NCBI RefSeq assembly: GCF_021390325.1
Contig: NZ_JAJUWU010000001.1
Coordinates: forward strand, 1-64,000
DNA from: Jiella avicenniae
GTDB taxonomy: Bacteria > Pseudomonadota > Alphaproteobacteria > Rhizobiales > Rhizobiaceae
Reading direction: 5' to 3'
DNA length: 64,000 nt
Made by a program: the position numbers and the translations under genes. Under the pieces are notes generated by a model, which did not search any database, was not told the DNA's origin, and saw only the letters and a program-made list of their open reading frames with translations. Within the stretch, counting starts at the first letter, position 1; every line of letters begins with the position of its first letter. Below are positions 18,847-29,002 of this stretch, in pieces.

Positions 18847-21800
18847 GTGCAAGGGTTCGGCGGTTTTTGTCTCAAGGCTCTGGCCTTCACCGTCCTTTTC
18901 GGTGCCGGCCTTTCGGCCGCCTTCGCCCAGGCGAGCGGCGAGCGCAACGTGGTGGTCACGCGCGACGCGGACTATTTCGGCCGCGACTACGACATCCTGA
19001 AGAACACCGACCTCGACGGTTGCTCGGCGGCCTGCAAGGCGGACAGGCGCTGCAAGGCCTTCACCATCAACGAGCGCAGCCGGTGGTGCTTCCTGAAGGA
19101 CGGCGTGGGCGAGTTGCGCCGGGTCGCCGGCGCCGTCTCCGGCGAGATCGTCGAAGCTCCGGCCGTCGACGAGACGACGGTGGCTGCCCGCGCGAAGGAA
19201 CTCGACTTCATCCCCACCGCCGGCGTCGAGGCGGCGAATCGCTACCGGCTTGAGCTTGCCGGGGCCGAGCGCGACGAGGAACTCGCCGCCGTTCCCGCCG
19301 CCGGCCTCGCCAGCCGGGCGCAGTCGGCGCTGGCCTTTCCCGAGGCGATCCGCCTGTGGCGGGAGGTGCTGAAGCGCGAACCGCTCGACCGGGACGCCTG
19401 GCAGAGCCTCGCCTCCGCCGCGCTCGCCTACCAGCCCAGCGACTACGACGAGCAGCGGCAGAACGCGGCCTTGCGCAAGAACGCGGCCGTCAACGCCTAT
19501 CTCACCGCCGACGGCGACGGGGAAAAGGCCGCTGCGCTCGCGGCCATCGCCGGAAGCTTCGAGGCCGAGGAAAACTGGAAATCGGCGATCCGCGCCTATC
19601 GCCGGAGCATCGCCATGGCGAGCGATCCGGAGGTCGAGACCCGCCTTGCATCCGTCGTCGCCTCCCACGGATTCCGGATCGTCGAGCACACCGTCGACAA
19701 CAATGCCGCGAGCCCGCGCATCTGCCTGACCTTCTCCGACCAGCTCTCGCGCACGCTGACGAGTTCGGAAAATCCCGGCGACTATCTCGCCATCGAGGAC
19801 GGCGACGCCCTGCCCGTGACCGCCGACGGTTCGCAGATGTGCGTGGACGGGGTGAAGCACGGCGAGCGCTACCGCATCGTCGCCCGGCCCGGCATCACCT
19901 CCGTCGACGGCGAGACGCTGACGAAGGCGGCCGAGTTGTCGGTCTATGTCCGCGACCGCGACCCGGCGGTGCGCTTTGCCGTGAACGCCTATGTCCTGCC
20001 GTCCGGCGGCAACGCCACGATCCCCGTGGTCACGGTCAATGCCGACACGATCGAAGCGAAGGTCCAGCGGATCGGCGAACGCGGCCTCACCGGCGCTTTG
20101 TCGAGCGGCCAGTTCCTCAAGGCCCTGTCGCAATGGCAGATCGACGAGATCTCCGGCGAGAGCGGCGAGGACGTGTGGACCGGGACCGTCTCGGTGCAAC
20201 GCGAGACCAATGCGGAGACGACCACCGCGATCCCGGTCTCAGAGATCGCCGGAGAGATGAAGCCCGGCGTCTACGTGCTGTCGGCCAAGGCGAAGAACGG
20301 CCCGCAATATCCGGACCAGCTCGCCACCCAGTGGTTCGTCGTGTCCGATATCGGCCTGTCGACCTTCTCCGCCGTCGACGGCTTCTACGTCGTCGCCCGT
20401 TCGCTCGGCAGTGCCGCGCCGCTGCGCGACGTTTCGGTCGAGCTGATCGCCGCCAACAATCAGATCCTCGGAGAGGGAACCAGCGACGCCGACGGCCATC
20501 TGCGCCTGCCGGCGGGGCTGATGCGCGGCACCGGCGGCGACCGGCCGTCGCTGATCGTGGCGAAGAAGGGAGCCGATTTCGTCTTCCTCAATGTCGGCGA
20601 CACGCCTTTCGACCTCACCGACCGCGGCGTCGACGGCCGCGCCCCGGCAGGGCCGATCGACGTGTTCCTGACCGCCGATCGCGGCATCTACCGGGCCGGC
20701 GACACGGCACATTTCAATGCGCTCGCCCGCGATGCGGCGGGCAAGGCGATGGCCGGCCTCTCCCTCACCGAAATCGTTAAACGGCCGGACGGCGTCGAGT
20801 TCTCGCGCCGAAACGTCTCGGACTTCGCGGCCGGCGGTTACGCCTTCGATCTCGCCGTGCCGGGCGGGGCGATGCGCGGCCTTTGGAAGGTCGCGCTCCA
20901 CACCGATCCCAAGCAGCCGGCGCTGGCCGAGACGAGCTTCCTCGTCGAGGACTTCGAGCCCGAGAAGATCGACTTCGACATCGCGACCGCCGCCGAGGCT
21001 CTCGATCCGGCGTCGCCGCCGAGCGTCACGGTCGATGCGCGCTATCTTTTCGGCGCGCCCGCCGGCGATCTCGAGGTGAACGGCGAGGCGGTGCTGACGG
21101 CCTCCTCCGGTATCGCGGCCTATCCCGGCTATTCCTTCGGCCTTTCCAGCGACGCGGTGACGGCGACGCGCCAGCCCTTCGACGCGGCACGCACCGATGC
21201 GGACGGCAAGGCGGAGCTTTCGATGGCCGCCTTCGAGCCGCCGGCGACGACGCGGCCGCTCTCGGCCGAGCTGCAACTGCGCATCGTCGACGCCAGCGGC
21301 AAGCCGGTGGAGCGGGCGAGGAGCCTGCCGGTGGCTGGCTCGAGCCAGCGGATCGGCCTCAAGCCGCGCTTCGCCGGCTCGGTGCCGGAAGGCTCTGAGG
21401 CCGGATTCGACGTCATCGCCATCGACGCGGACGGCCAACGGGTCGCCGCGTCCGGGCTGACGTGGGAACTGAAGAAGGTTCGCGTCGACTTCCAGTGGTA
21501 TCAGACTTCCGGCTCGTGGAACTACGAGCCGGTGAAGTCCGCCTCGCGCGTCGCCAGCGGAACGCTCGACGCCGGAACGAACGAGCCCGCGGCGCTGTCG
21601 CTGCCGGTCGAATGGGGCGAATACGAGCTTTCCGTCGTCGATCCGTCGGGCGTCGCCGTCCCGGCGAGCCTCACCTTCGACGCCGGCTGGTACGTCTCGG
21701 CCACCTCGCTCGACACGCCGGACGTCGCGCAGGTTTCGCTGGACAAGCCGTCCTACAGTGTCGGCGAGACGGCCAGGGTGAAGATCGAGCCGCGCTTTGC

Positions 21801-24327
21801 CGGCAAGGCCGAGATCTTCGTCATGGACGAGCGGATCGTCGCGCGACAGACCGCCGACATTCCCGCAGACGGCGGCACCGTCGATCTGCCGGTCACCCGC
21901 GACTGGGGGCCCGGCGCCTATGTCGCGGCGGTGGTCTACCGGCCGATGGATCTTGCTGCCAAGCGCATGCCGGGCCGGGCGATCGGCATCGCCCACGTCA
22001 CCGTCGAGCCGGGTGATCTGGCCCTGTCCGTCGCGATCGACGCGCCGGAAAAGATCACGCCGCGGCGGACCGAGGAGATCGGCATCAAGATCGACGGCGT
22101 CGCCGCCGGCGAGACCGCCTACGTCACGCTGGCGGCCGTCGACGTCGGCATTCTGAACGTCACCGGTTTCGAGCCGCCGTCGCCGAAGGGCTATTATTTC
22201 GGCCAGCGGCGGCTCGGCGTCGAGATCCGCGATCTCTATTCCAAGCTGATCGACCGGATGGCCGGGGCGCCGGGCACGGTGCGCTCGGGCGGCGATGCCG
22301 GGGCGAGCTACGAGAGCCCGCCACCGATGGACGAGCTGGTCTCGCTCTATTCCGGCCCGGTCGCCGTGGATTCGGAGGGCCGCGCCACCGTTGCCCTCGA
22401 CATCCCCGACTTCAACGGCACGCTGAAGCTGATGGCCATCGCCTGGTCGCCCTCGGCCGTCGGCGAAGCCAGCCGCGACATGGTGGTCCGCGATCCGATC
22501 GTCGTCGCGGTGAGCCGTCCGGCGTTCCTCGCGCCCGGCGACACCTCGCGGCTGGCGGTCGACGTGACCCATGTCGAGGGACCGGCCGGCGAGGCGACGC
22601 TGTCGCTGCGCGGCGGCGGCTCGATCGTCTCGCTCGGCGCCGACGAGGAGACCAGGCTGACGCTCGCCGAGGGCGGCCGCGAGCGGGTGCTCGTGCCGGT
22701 GACGGGAGAATCGATCGGCGAGGCGACGATCGAGGTGGCGCTCGTGACGCCGTCGGGCGAAACGCTGCGCAAGACCCTCGTCCTGCCGGTCCGCTCCAAC
22801 GCTCCGAAGGAGGTCGACAAGTCGCGGCTCGCCATCGCGGCGAATGGCGGCCGGCTCGGCCTCGATCCGCAGCTCTTTTCCGGCTACGTACCCGGAACCG
22901 CGTCGGCGACCATCTCGATCACCGGCGCCGCCGAGTTCGACGTCGCCGGGGTGGTGCGCGGCCTCGACCGCTATCCCTATGGCTGCACCGAGCAGCTGAC
23001 CTCGCGGGCGATGCCGCTGGTCTATCTCGACCAGACGATCCTCTCGGCCGGTCTCGGAAACGGGGAGGACGTGAAGAAGCGGGTGAACGACGCGATCGCC
23101 GGCGTTCTCTCCAACCAGGCCTCGAACGGCTCCTTCGGCCTCTGGGGCCCCGGCTATGGCGACCTCTGGCTCGACGCCTACGTCACCGACTTCCTCACGC
23201 GGGCGCGCGAGGCCGGCTACGACGTGCCCGAAGAAGGCTCCACCCTCGCCGTCGACAATCTGCGCAACAGCCTTTCCTACCTGCCCGAAAAGCCCGACTG
23301 GGGGCCGGTGGCCTACGCCTATTACGTCCTCGCCCGCAACGGCAGGGCTTCGATCGGCGACCTGCGCTACTATGCCGACAACGAGTTGGCGGGCTTCCCG
23401 ACCCCCCTGTCGAAGGCGCAGATGGCCGCGGCTCTGGCGCTCTACGGCGATCGGATCCGCGCCGAGCGGGTGTTCCGGGATTCGATCGACGACACCATGA
23501 CGCCCCAGTCCAACGTCGCGCGCTCGGACTACGGCACGGCGCTGCGCGACGATGCGGCCGTTCTGACCCTCGGCCTCGAAACGGCGGTCGACGGCGTTTC
23601 CTTCGACGAACTGGTCACCAAGGTGAACGCCCAGCGCCGCAGCCAGCGCTACACCTCGACCCAGGAGGACGCGTGGTCGCTGCTCGCCGCCCATGCGCTG
23701 CTGGGCCGCAATCCGCCGAAGCTGACGGTGGCCGGAAAAGAGATCGAGGGTCCTTACTCCGCCTCGCTCGACGGGGACGACGTCGCGGCCGGAATCGACA
23801 TCGCCAACCGGGCCGCGACGCCGGTTTCGGCGGAAGTGACGATCCGCGGCGTGCCCGAGGTCGCGCCGCCCGCATCGAGCAACGGCTATGCCGTCGCGCG
23901 CAGCTACTACACGCTCGAAGGCGAGCCCGCGGATCCGTCCCGCATCGGTCAGAGCGACCGGCTGGTGGTCGTCGACGAGGTGACGCCGCTCGACGTCGGC
24001 CCGGCCCGGCTGATGCTCGACGACCCTCTGCCGGCCGGCTTTTCCATCGACAACCCGGCGATCCTGCGCGTCGGCGACGTCGCCACCCTCGACTGGCTGG
24101 AGCTTTCCGGCGAGGCGGCGCACACCGAGTTCCGCGCCGACCGGTTCCTGGCGGCGATCGACCAGGGCCCGAACGACACGGCGACGCGGCGCTTCGCCTA
24201 TATCGTCCGGGCCGTCGCGCCCGGCGAGTTCGAGCATCCGGCGGCGACGATCGAGAACATGTACGATCCGAGCCGCCGCGGTCGCACCGACGCCGGCCGG
24301 GTGACGGTCATCGGGCCGCTTCGGTGA
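18847..24327 (+). CDS. bacterial alpha-2-macroglobulin with N-terminal PAN/Apple domain
   Basis: 1826 residues. These periplasmic proteins trap proteases through a reactive thioester and are paired with PBP1C for envelope protection. A signal peptide (about 1-27, cleavage near FAQA) has no lipobox, unlike E. coli YfhM. Residues about 35-100 form a PAN/Apple-like module (DLDGCSAACKADRRCKAFTIN). Macroglobulin beta domains follow, and the thioester motif CTEQ at 1380-1383 (in PYGCTEQLTSRAMPL) begins the helical thioester domain. The start is GTG with GGGAGAG upstream. pbpC follows after 363 bp. Confidence 0.95.
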   Translation: MQGFGGFCLKALAFTVLFGAGLSAAFAQASGERNVVVTRDADYFGRDYDILKNTDLDGCSAACKADRRCKAFTINERSRWCFLKDGVGELRRVAGAVSGEIVEAPAVDETTVAARAKELDFIPTAGVEAANRYRLELAGAERDEELAAVPAAGLASRAQSALAFPEAIRLWREVLKREPLDRDAWQSLASAALAYQPSDYDEQRQNAALRKNAAVNAYLTADGDGEKAAALAAIAGSFEAEENWKSAIRAYRRSIAMASDPEVETRLASVVASHGFRIVEHTVDNNAASPRICLTFSDQLSRTLTSSENPGDYLAIEDGDALPVTADGSQMCVDGVKHGERYRIVARPGITSVDGETLTKAAELSVYVRDRDPAVRFAVNAYVLPSGGNATIPVVTVNADTIEAKVQRIGERGLTGALSSGQFLKALSQWQIDEISGESGEDVWTGTVSVQRETNAETTTAIPVSEIAGEMKPGVYVLSAKAKNGPQYPDQLATQWFVVSDIGLSTFSAVDGFYVVARSLGSAAPLRDVSVELIAANNQILGEGTSDADGHLRLPAGLMRGTGGDRPSLIVAKKGADFVFLNVGDTPFDLTDRGVDGRAPAGPIDVFLTADRGIYRAGDTAHFNALARDAAGKAMAGLSLTEIVKRPDGVEFSRRNVSDFAAGGYAFDLAVPGGAMRGLWKVALHTDPKQPALAETSFLVEDFEPEKIDFDIATAAEALDPASPPSVTVDARYLFGAPAGDLEVNGEAVLTASSGIAAYPGYSFGLSSDAVTATRQPFDAARTDADGKAELSMAAFEPPATTRPLSAELQLRIVDASGKPVERARSLPVAGSSQRIGLKPRFAGSVPEGSEAGFDVIAIDADGQRVAASGLTWELKKVRVDFQWYQTSGSWNYEPVKSASRVASGTLDAGTNEPAALSLPVEWGEYELSVVDPSGVAVPASLTFDAGWYVSATSLDTPDVAQVSLDKPSYSVGETARVKIEPRFAGKAEIFVMDERIVARQTADIPADGGTVDLPVTRDWGPGAYVAAVVYRPMDLAAKRMPGRAIGIAHVTVEPGDLALSVAIDAPEKITPRRTEEIGIKIDGVAAGETAYVTLAAVDVGILNVTGFEPPSPKGYYFGQRRLGVEIRDLYSKLIDRMAGAPGTVRSGGDAGASYESPPPMDELVSLYSGPVAVDSEGRATVALDIPDFNGTLKLMAIAWSPSAVGEASRDMVVRDPIVVAVSRPAFLAPGDTSRLAVDVTHVEGPAGEATLSLRGGGSIVSLGADEETRLTLAEGGRERVLVPVTGESIGEATIEVALVTPSGETLRKTLVLPVRSNAPKEVDKSRLAIAANGGRLGLDPQLFSGYVPGTASATISITGAAEFDVAGVVRGLDRYPYGCTEQLTSRAMPLVYLDQTILSAGLGNGEDVKKRVNDAIAGVLSNQASNGSFGLWGPGYGDLWLDAYVTDFLTRAREAGYDVPEEGSTLAVDNLRNSLSYLPEKPDWGPVAYAYYVLARNGRASIGDLRYYADNELAGFPTPLSKAQMAAALALYGDRIRAERVFRDSIDDTMTPQSNVARSDYGTALRDDAAVLTLGLETAVDGVSFDELVTKVNAQRRSQRYTSTQEDAWSLLAAHALLGRNPPKLTVAGKEIEGPYSASLDGDDVAAGIDIANRAATPVSAEVTIRGVPEVAPPASSNGYAVARSYYTLEGEPADPSRIGQSDRLVVVDEVTPLDVGPARLMLDDPLPAGFSIDNPAILRVGDVATLDWLELSGEAAHTEFRADRFLAAIDQGPNDTATRRFAYIVRAVAPGEFEHPAATIENMYDPSRRGRTDAGRVTVIGPLR

Positions 24328-24690
24328 GGAGGTTGGCGGGACAGGGCACGACCGGGGGCCCGGACTCGGCTTCCGGTCCATCGGCGCCGCGTGACGATAC
24401 GCGGTGTGCACCGGCGGGGCGGTTCGCGAATGCCGCCGTCATCCTCGGGCTCGTCCCGAAGATCGACTGCAATGTCCGCCACAAGATCCCGAAAAAGCCA
24501 TCTCTCGCCGACGGCCGTGCCACCTCGCCGGCGGCGATGGATCCCTGGGACAAGGCCGGGGAGGACGACTTGGAGACGTTAGCGCCTCTTGGTGGACGGT
24601 TCGTCGACCCGGGCAATGGCGTTCGAGCGGTGACGCCGACGCGGATATGTCCGGTTCTCGACGGCCCTCTCGCCGGCCGGATCGTCTGAC
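24328..24690. other. 363-bp gap between the macroglobulin and pbpC genes
   Basis: The gap holds a palindromic intergenic element at 24435-24569 (separate entry). The remaining sequence shows no gene. A promoter for pbpC was not identified. Confidence 0.5.
24435..24569. repeat. 135-bp palindromic intergenic repeat, RIME-like
   Basis: The 30-bp ends (24435-24464 and 24540-24569) are inverted copies matching at 22 of 30 positions. The left end reads GTCATCCTCGGGCTCGTCCC, a form common in dispersed palindromic elements of Rhizobiales (RIME type). It lies wholly between genes and appears degenerate. Confidence 0.55.
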
Positions 24691-26760
24691 ATGTCCGCCC
24701 TGCGCCGCACGGCCCAGGCCGGTCTCGTCGGCCTGCTCCTCCTTCTCGTCGCCGGCCTGTGGTCCTACTCCGCCTTCGAACGGGCGGTGTCCCGCCGCGT
24801 CGCGGCGATCGCGGCGCCGGCGGTGGGCGTCGAGGTGGTCGGCCGCGAGGGCATGCTGCTCCGGGCGTTTCCCGTCCATGACGGCCGCTGGCGGCTCGCC
24901 GCCTCCGGCGGCGACGTCGATCCGCGCTTTTTGAAGATGCTGCTCGCCTGGGAAGACCGCCGCTTCCTCGACCACGGCGGCATCGACCCGCTGGCGCTGC
25001 TGCGTGCCGTCTGGCAGTCGGCCCGCCACGGCCGCATCGTCTCCGGCGGCTCGACGCTGACCATGCAGGTGGCGCGGATGCTGGAGAATCTGCCGACCGG
25101 CAGCTTTTCGGCCAAGTTCGAGCAGATGCTGACGGCGATCGCCTTGGAACGGCGTTACGACAAGGCGGAGATCCTGTCGCTCTACTTTCGGCTGGCGCCC
25201 TATGGCGGCAACGTCGAGGGCATCCGCGCGGCCTCGCTGTCGCTGTTCGGAAAGGAGCCGAGGCGGCTGACCGCGGCCGAAGCCGCGCTTCTCGTCGCTT
25301 TGCCGCAATCGCCCGAGCGCTACCGGCCGGATCGCTTTTCCGAACGCGCAAGACTTGCGCGCGACCGCGTGTTGGCGCGCATGGCCGAACTCGGCATTCT
25401 CAGCGAGCGGGAAGCCGGCAGGGCCGAGCGCGAGCCGGTCCCGTCCGTCCGGCGCGACATGCCGGTGCTGGCGGCGCATCTCGCCGATCGGCTGCACGCC
25501 GAAACTCCGGAGCGCAGCCCGATCAATCTGACGATCGACGAGCGGCTGCAGGAACGGCTGGAAGCCTATGCACGGGACAAGGCCCGCGGCCTGAAGAGCC
25601 CGGTGTCGCTGGCTCTCGTCGTTGCCGACCATGCGACGGGGGAAATCCTCGCCGAGGTCGGCTCGCCCGACTATTTCGATCGCTCCCGCCAGGGCTTCGT
25701 CGATCTGACGCAGGCGCTGCGCTCGCCGGGCTCGACCCTGAAACCGCTGATCTACGGCCTTGCCTTTGAGCGCGGGGTGGCGCATCCCGAAAGCCTCGTC
25801 GACGATTCTCCCGGCGGGTTTTCCGGCTATACGCCGCAGAATTTCGACCACGAGTTCGAGGGCGTCATCACCGCCCGGCGGGCACTGCAGCTGTCGCGCA
25901 ACCTGCCGGCGGTGGAGCTCCTGTCGGCCGTCGGCCCGAGCCGGCTCGTCCAGCGCATCCGGCGCACTGGCGCGACGCCCGAACTCGGCGACCGGTCGTT
26001 GCCGGGGCTCGCCATCGGCCTCGGCGGGCTCGGCTTGACGCTGGAGGATCTGGTCCGGCTCTATGCCGGCATCGCCAATGGCGGCGTTTCGGTGCCGCTG
26101 CATGTCCAGGCGGGCGCGGAGCCGGGCCGGCAGAGACGCATCCTCTCCGAACAGGCGGCTTGGTACGTCACCTCGATCATCGCCGGCGCCACCTCCACCA
26201 CCAAGGGCTCGCCGGGCGAGATCGCGCACAAGACCGGCACGTCCTACGGTTATCGCGATGCCTGGACCATCGGCTACGACGGCCGACACGTCGTCGGCGT
26301 CTGGCTCGGTCGGCCCGACGGGGCGCCGGTGCCGGGGCTCGTCGGCCAGGACTCCGCCGTGCCGGTGATGCACGACGTCTTCGCGCGGATCGGCCCGGCG
26401 ACGCGGCTCGCCGGGCCGCCGCCCGGCATTCTCGCCTCGGCCGGTGCCGGCCTGCCGCCGCCCCTGAAGCGCGTCGGCCGGGCGGCCGAGCGCCGCCAGG
26501 CGGGGCTGAAGCCGGAAATCGTCTATCCGCCGGCGGGAAGCCGCATCGAACTCGGCGACGGTGCGGGAAGCGCCACACCGCTCTATCTCAAGGTCCGCAA
26601 CGGTCGCCCGCCCTTCACCTGGTATGTCGACGGCCTGCCGGTGGATCGGGGCCAGCTCCTGCGCCAGTCGGCCTTCCGGCCGAAGGAGCCGGGCTTTCTG
26701 GCGATCTCGGTGGTCGATGCCACGGGCGCCGCGGCGAGCGCCGAGGTCTTCGTGAAGTAG
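24691..26760 (+). CDS. pbpC: penicillin-binding protein 1C
   Basis: 689 residues, class A PBP. After one membrane anchor (about 8-28) comes the GT51 glycosyltransferase domain with WEDRRFLDHGG, GGSTLTMQVARM and KFEQMLTAIALERRY. The transpeptidase has SxxK at S348-K351, then the KTGTS motif from K514. The last 90 residues form the C-terminal BiPBP domain of PBP1C. Pairing with an alpha-2-macroglobulin gene is the known yfhM-pbpC arrangement. Confidence 0.95.
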   Translation: MSALRRTAQAGLVGLLLLLVAGLWSYSAFERAVSRRVAAIAAPAVGVEVVGREGMLLRAFPVHDGRWRLAASGGDVDPRFLKMLLAWEDRRFLDHGGIDPLALLRAVWQSARHGRIVSGGSTLTMQVARMLENLPTGSFSAKFEQMLTAIALERRYDKAEILSLYFRLAPYGGNVEGIRAASLSLFGKEPRRLTAAEAALLVALPQSPERYRPDRFSERARLARDRVLARMAELGILSEREAGRAEREPVPSVRRDMPVLAAHLADRLHAETPERSPINLTIDERLQERLEAYARDKARGLKSPVSLALVVADHATGEILAEVGSPDYFDRSRQGFVDLTQALRSPGSTLKPLIYGLAFERGVAHPESLVDDSPGGFSGYTPQNFDHEFEGVITARRALQLSRNLPAVELLSAVGPSRLVQRIRRTGATPELGDRSLPGLAIGLGGLGLTLEDLVRLYAGIANGGVSVPLHVQAGAEPGRQRRILSEQAAWYVTSIIAGATSTTKGSPGEIAHKTGTSYGYRDAWTIGYDGRHVVGVWLGRPDGAPVPGLVGQDSAVPVMHDVFARIGPATRLAGPPPGILASAGAGLPPPLKRVGRAAERRQAGLKPEIVYPPAGSRIELGDGAGSATPLYLKVRNGRPPFTWYVDGLPVDRGQLLRQSAFRPKEPGFLAISVVDATGAAASAEVFVK

Positions 26761-26939
26761 ATGGCGGCGACCGTCCCGGCGTTTCCGGCCACAACCCCGT
26801 CTCTCGGGCTTGAGTGACGGCATGGACTTGGATAGGTAGCGTCTCACGCCATGTTCGTCTCCTTTGAAAACGTAGACTCAAGCGACCGTTCCCGCGCCGT
26901 TTCGGCGGGAACGCGCCACCGAATGGGCCAGCCGACCCG

Positions 26940-28427
26940 ATGATGACACGTCAACGGCGCGCCAATCGCGTCATATTCCTCGCCGTCGCCGCCGGGTTCG
27001 TCATGCTCGCCGTGGCCGCGGTCGCCGTCGTCTGGAGCTTCATGCGAAGCCAGGACTACAGCGACCTGGTCTCGCATACGATCGAGGTCGAGGCGGCCGT
27101 CGGCGATCTCAACCGCTTGAACGAGCGGGTCGAGGTGGCGCGGCGCGGCTACCTCCTCGAAGGCGATCCGCGGTTTCTCCAGACTTTCGAGAGGACCGCC
27201 GCGGAGATCCCGTTGCAGATCGAGCGCATCGCCGGTCTGACCGCCGACAATCGCAGTCAGGTCGAGCGGCTGATCCGGTTTCGCAACGTGACGCAGCAAT
27301 ATCTGACGCTGGTGCGCAATTCCATCGCCGACAAGCAGGCCGGCGGAACCGGCATCAGCGGCGCCAGTCTACTGGACGAGGAAGACATTGCCGTCGTTCA
27401 GGAACTGCGCGACATTTCCGACGCGATGGCCATCGAGGAGCGCCGGCTTCTGGTGGTGCGCGAAGCCGCGGCCAGTCGCAGCGTCTATCTGTCGACGGTC
27501 GTCGCGATCGCTGCGGCAATCCTTCTGGTCGTCGTCGCCGCCGGAACCATCTGGGCGACCCGGCGCACGCTCCGCGCCCTCACCACGACGGGCGTCCAGC
27601 TCCAGGATCTAAACGACGATCTGGAGTCCGCCGTCGCCGAGCGCACGAGTGAACTGCAGCGCGCCAACGCCGAGATCCAGCGTTTCGCCTACATCGTCTC
27701 CCACGATCTGCGATCGCCGCTCGTCAATGTCATGGGATTCACCGCCGAGCTGGACGCGGCGATCAAGCCGCTGAACGCATTGATCGACAAGGTCGAGGAA
27801 GTGGCGCCGGAAATCGTCTCGGACGAGACGAAGTACGCCGTGCGCGAGGACTTGCCGGAGGCGATCGGCTTCATCCGCACCTCCACGGAGAAGATGGACC
27901 GGTTGATCAACGCCATCCTGCGGCTGTCGCGGGAAGGGCGGCGGGTGCTGGCGCCGGAGGCGGTCGACATGAACGCCCTGGTCTCCGGCATCGTCGACAG
28001 TCTTCAGCATCGCGTCGACGAGCTCGGCGTGACGGTCGAGACCGAGCCGGTGCCGACCGTGGTGAGCGACCGGCTGGCGGTCGAGCAGATCGTCTCCAAT
28101 CTCGTCGAAAACGCCATCAAATACCTCAAACGCGACCGGCCGGGCCGCATCACCATCCGGGGCAAGAAGGCCAACGGCCGTGTCCTGGTCGAGGTCGAGG
28201 ACAACGGCCGTGGCATCGATCCGAAGGATCACGAGCGGATTTTCGATCTCTTCCGCCGGTCCGGGAGCCAGGATCAGCCGGGCGAGGGGATCGGGCTTGC
28301 CCATGTGCGGGCCTTGGCATACCGATTGGGTGGAACGATTACTTGCGAGTCCGTGCTCGATCAGGGCGCCATCTTCCGGCTTTCCCTGCCGACGGCACTC
28401 GCACCGCAACAGGGGTCGAACACGTGA
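26940..28427 (+). CDS. CHASE3-domain sensor histidine kinase
   Basis: 495 residues. Two membrane helices (about 12-32 and 182-206) bracket a CHASE3 sensor domain that senses an unknown periplasmic cue. A short coiled region leads to the HisKA domain with H255 in YIVSHDLRSPL. The HATPase domain has N (VENAIKYL), DNGRGI and GEGIGLAHV boxes. Its stop overlaps the GTG start of the receiver gene downstream, so kinase and receiver are a likely cognate pair. This arrangement resembles kinases that signal to single-domain receivers. Confidence 0.92.
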   Translation: MMTRQRRANRVIFLAVAAGFVMLAVAAVAVVWSFMRSQDYSDLVSHTIEVEAAVGDLNRLNERVEVARRGYLLEGDPRFLQTFERTAAEIPLQIERIAGLTADNRSQVERLIRFRNVTQQYLTLVRNSIADKQAGGTGISGASLLDEEDIAVVQELRDISDAMAIEERRLLVVREAAASRSVYLSTVVAIAAAILLVVVAAGTIWATRRTLRALTTTGVQLQDLNDDLESAVAERTSELQRANAEIQRFAYIVSHDLRSPLVNVMGFTAELDAAIKPLNALIDKVEEVAPEIVSDETKYAVREDLPEAIGFIRTSTEKMDRLINAILRLSREGRRVLAPEAVDMNALVSGIVDSLQHRVDELGVTVETEPVPTVVSDRLAVEQIVSNLVENAIKYLKRDRPGRITIRGKKANGRVLVEVEDNGRGIDPKDHERIFDLFRRSGSQDQPGEGIGLAHVRALAYRLGGTITCESVLDQGAIFRLSLPTALAPQQGSNT

Positions 28428-28870
28428 GCTCACATCAGACCGTCAACATCGTCATGATCGAGGATGACGAGGGCCATGCCCGACTGATCGAGAAGAACAT
28501 TCGCCGCGCGGGCGTCAACAACCCGATCCGCCACTTCCTCGAAGGCACGGCGGCGCTGCACTACCTCTTCGACGCGCCGGATGGGCCTGCCAGGAACGGG
28601 CCCGCCCTGGTGCTGCTCGACCTCAACCTTCCGGATATGAGCGGCATCGACATCCTGCAAAGGATGAAGGCGTCGGACAGCCCTTTGAAGCGCACGCCCG
28701 TCGTCGTTTTGACGACCACCGACGACAAGGTGGAGATCGAGCGCTGCTACGATCTCGGCGCAAACGTCTACATCACCAAGCCGGTGAACTACGAGACCTT
28801 CGCCCAGGCGATCCGTCAACTCGGCCTGTTCCTGTCGGTGATCCAGGTGCCGGAGCCCGAGGTGGATTGA
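28424..28870 (+). CDS. single-domain response regulator
   Basis: 148 residues, receiver domain only. Acid pocket EDDEG near residues 11-15, phosphoacceptor D66 (LLDLNLPDM), T near 97 (VLTTTDD) and the conserved KP (YITKPVNYE). It lacks an output domain and so acts through protein contacts or as a phosphorelay intermediate. The GTG at 28424 overlaps the kinase stop as GTGA, with AGGGG 8 nt upstream; the frame is open further upstream but inside the kinase gene. Confidence 0.92.
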   Translation: MSSHQTVNIVMIEDDEGHARLIEKNIRRAGVNNPIRHFLEGTAALHYLFDAPDGPARNGPALVLLDLNLPDMSGIDILQRMKASDSPLKRTPVVVLTTTDDKVEIERCYDLGANVYITKPVNYETFAQAIRQLGLFLSVIQVPEPEVD

Positions 28871-28882
28871 GGCGCGGGGCTT

Positions 28883-28909
28883 TGATTTATCTGCAACAGT
28901 CTGATTTAT
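28883..28909. repeat. TGATTTAT direct repeat in an AT-rich patch
   Basis: TGATTTAT occurs at 28883-28890 and 28902-28909, 19 bp apart start to start, in a locally AT-rich part of the gap before the hybrid kinase gene. It could be a regulator site or promoter core; nothing else supports a role. Confidence 0.3.
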
Positions 28910-29002
28910 AACACCATTCCTCGAGGCGCGCCGCTGGCGGGCCAATCGCTGACGACATCGGTCGAGCCACTCGGGGGCTCCGCTGGGGGAAAATCGGGCA
29001 AG

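Noticed and set aside
20239-24411. 1390-codon minus-strand frame opposite the macroglobulin gene
   Set aside because: High-GC antisense shadow; the plus frame carries clear domains and a thioester motif.
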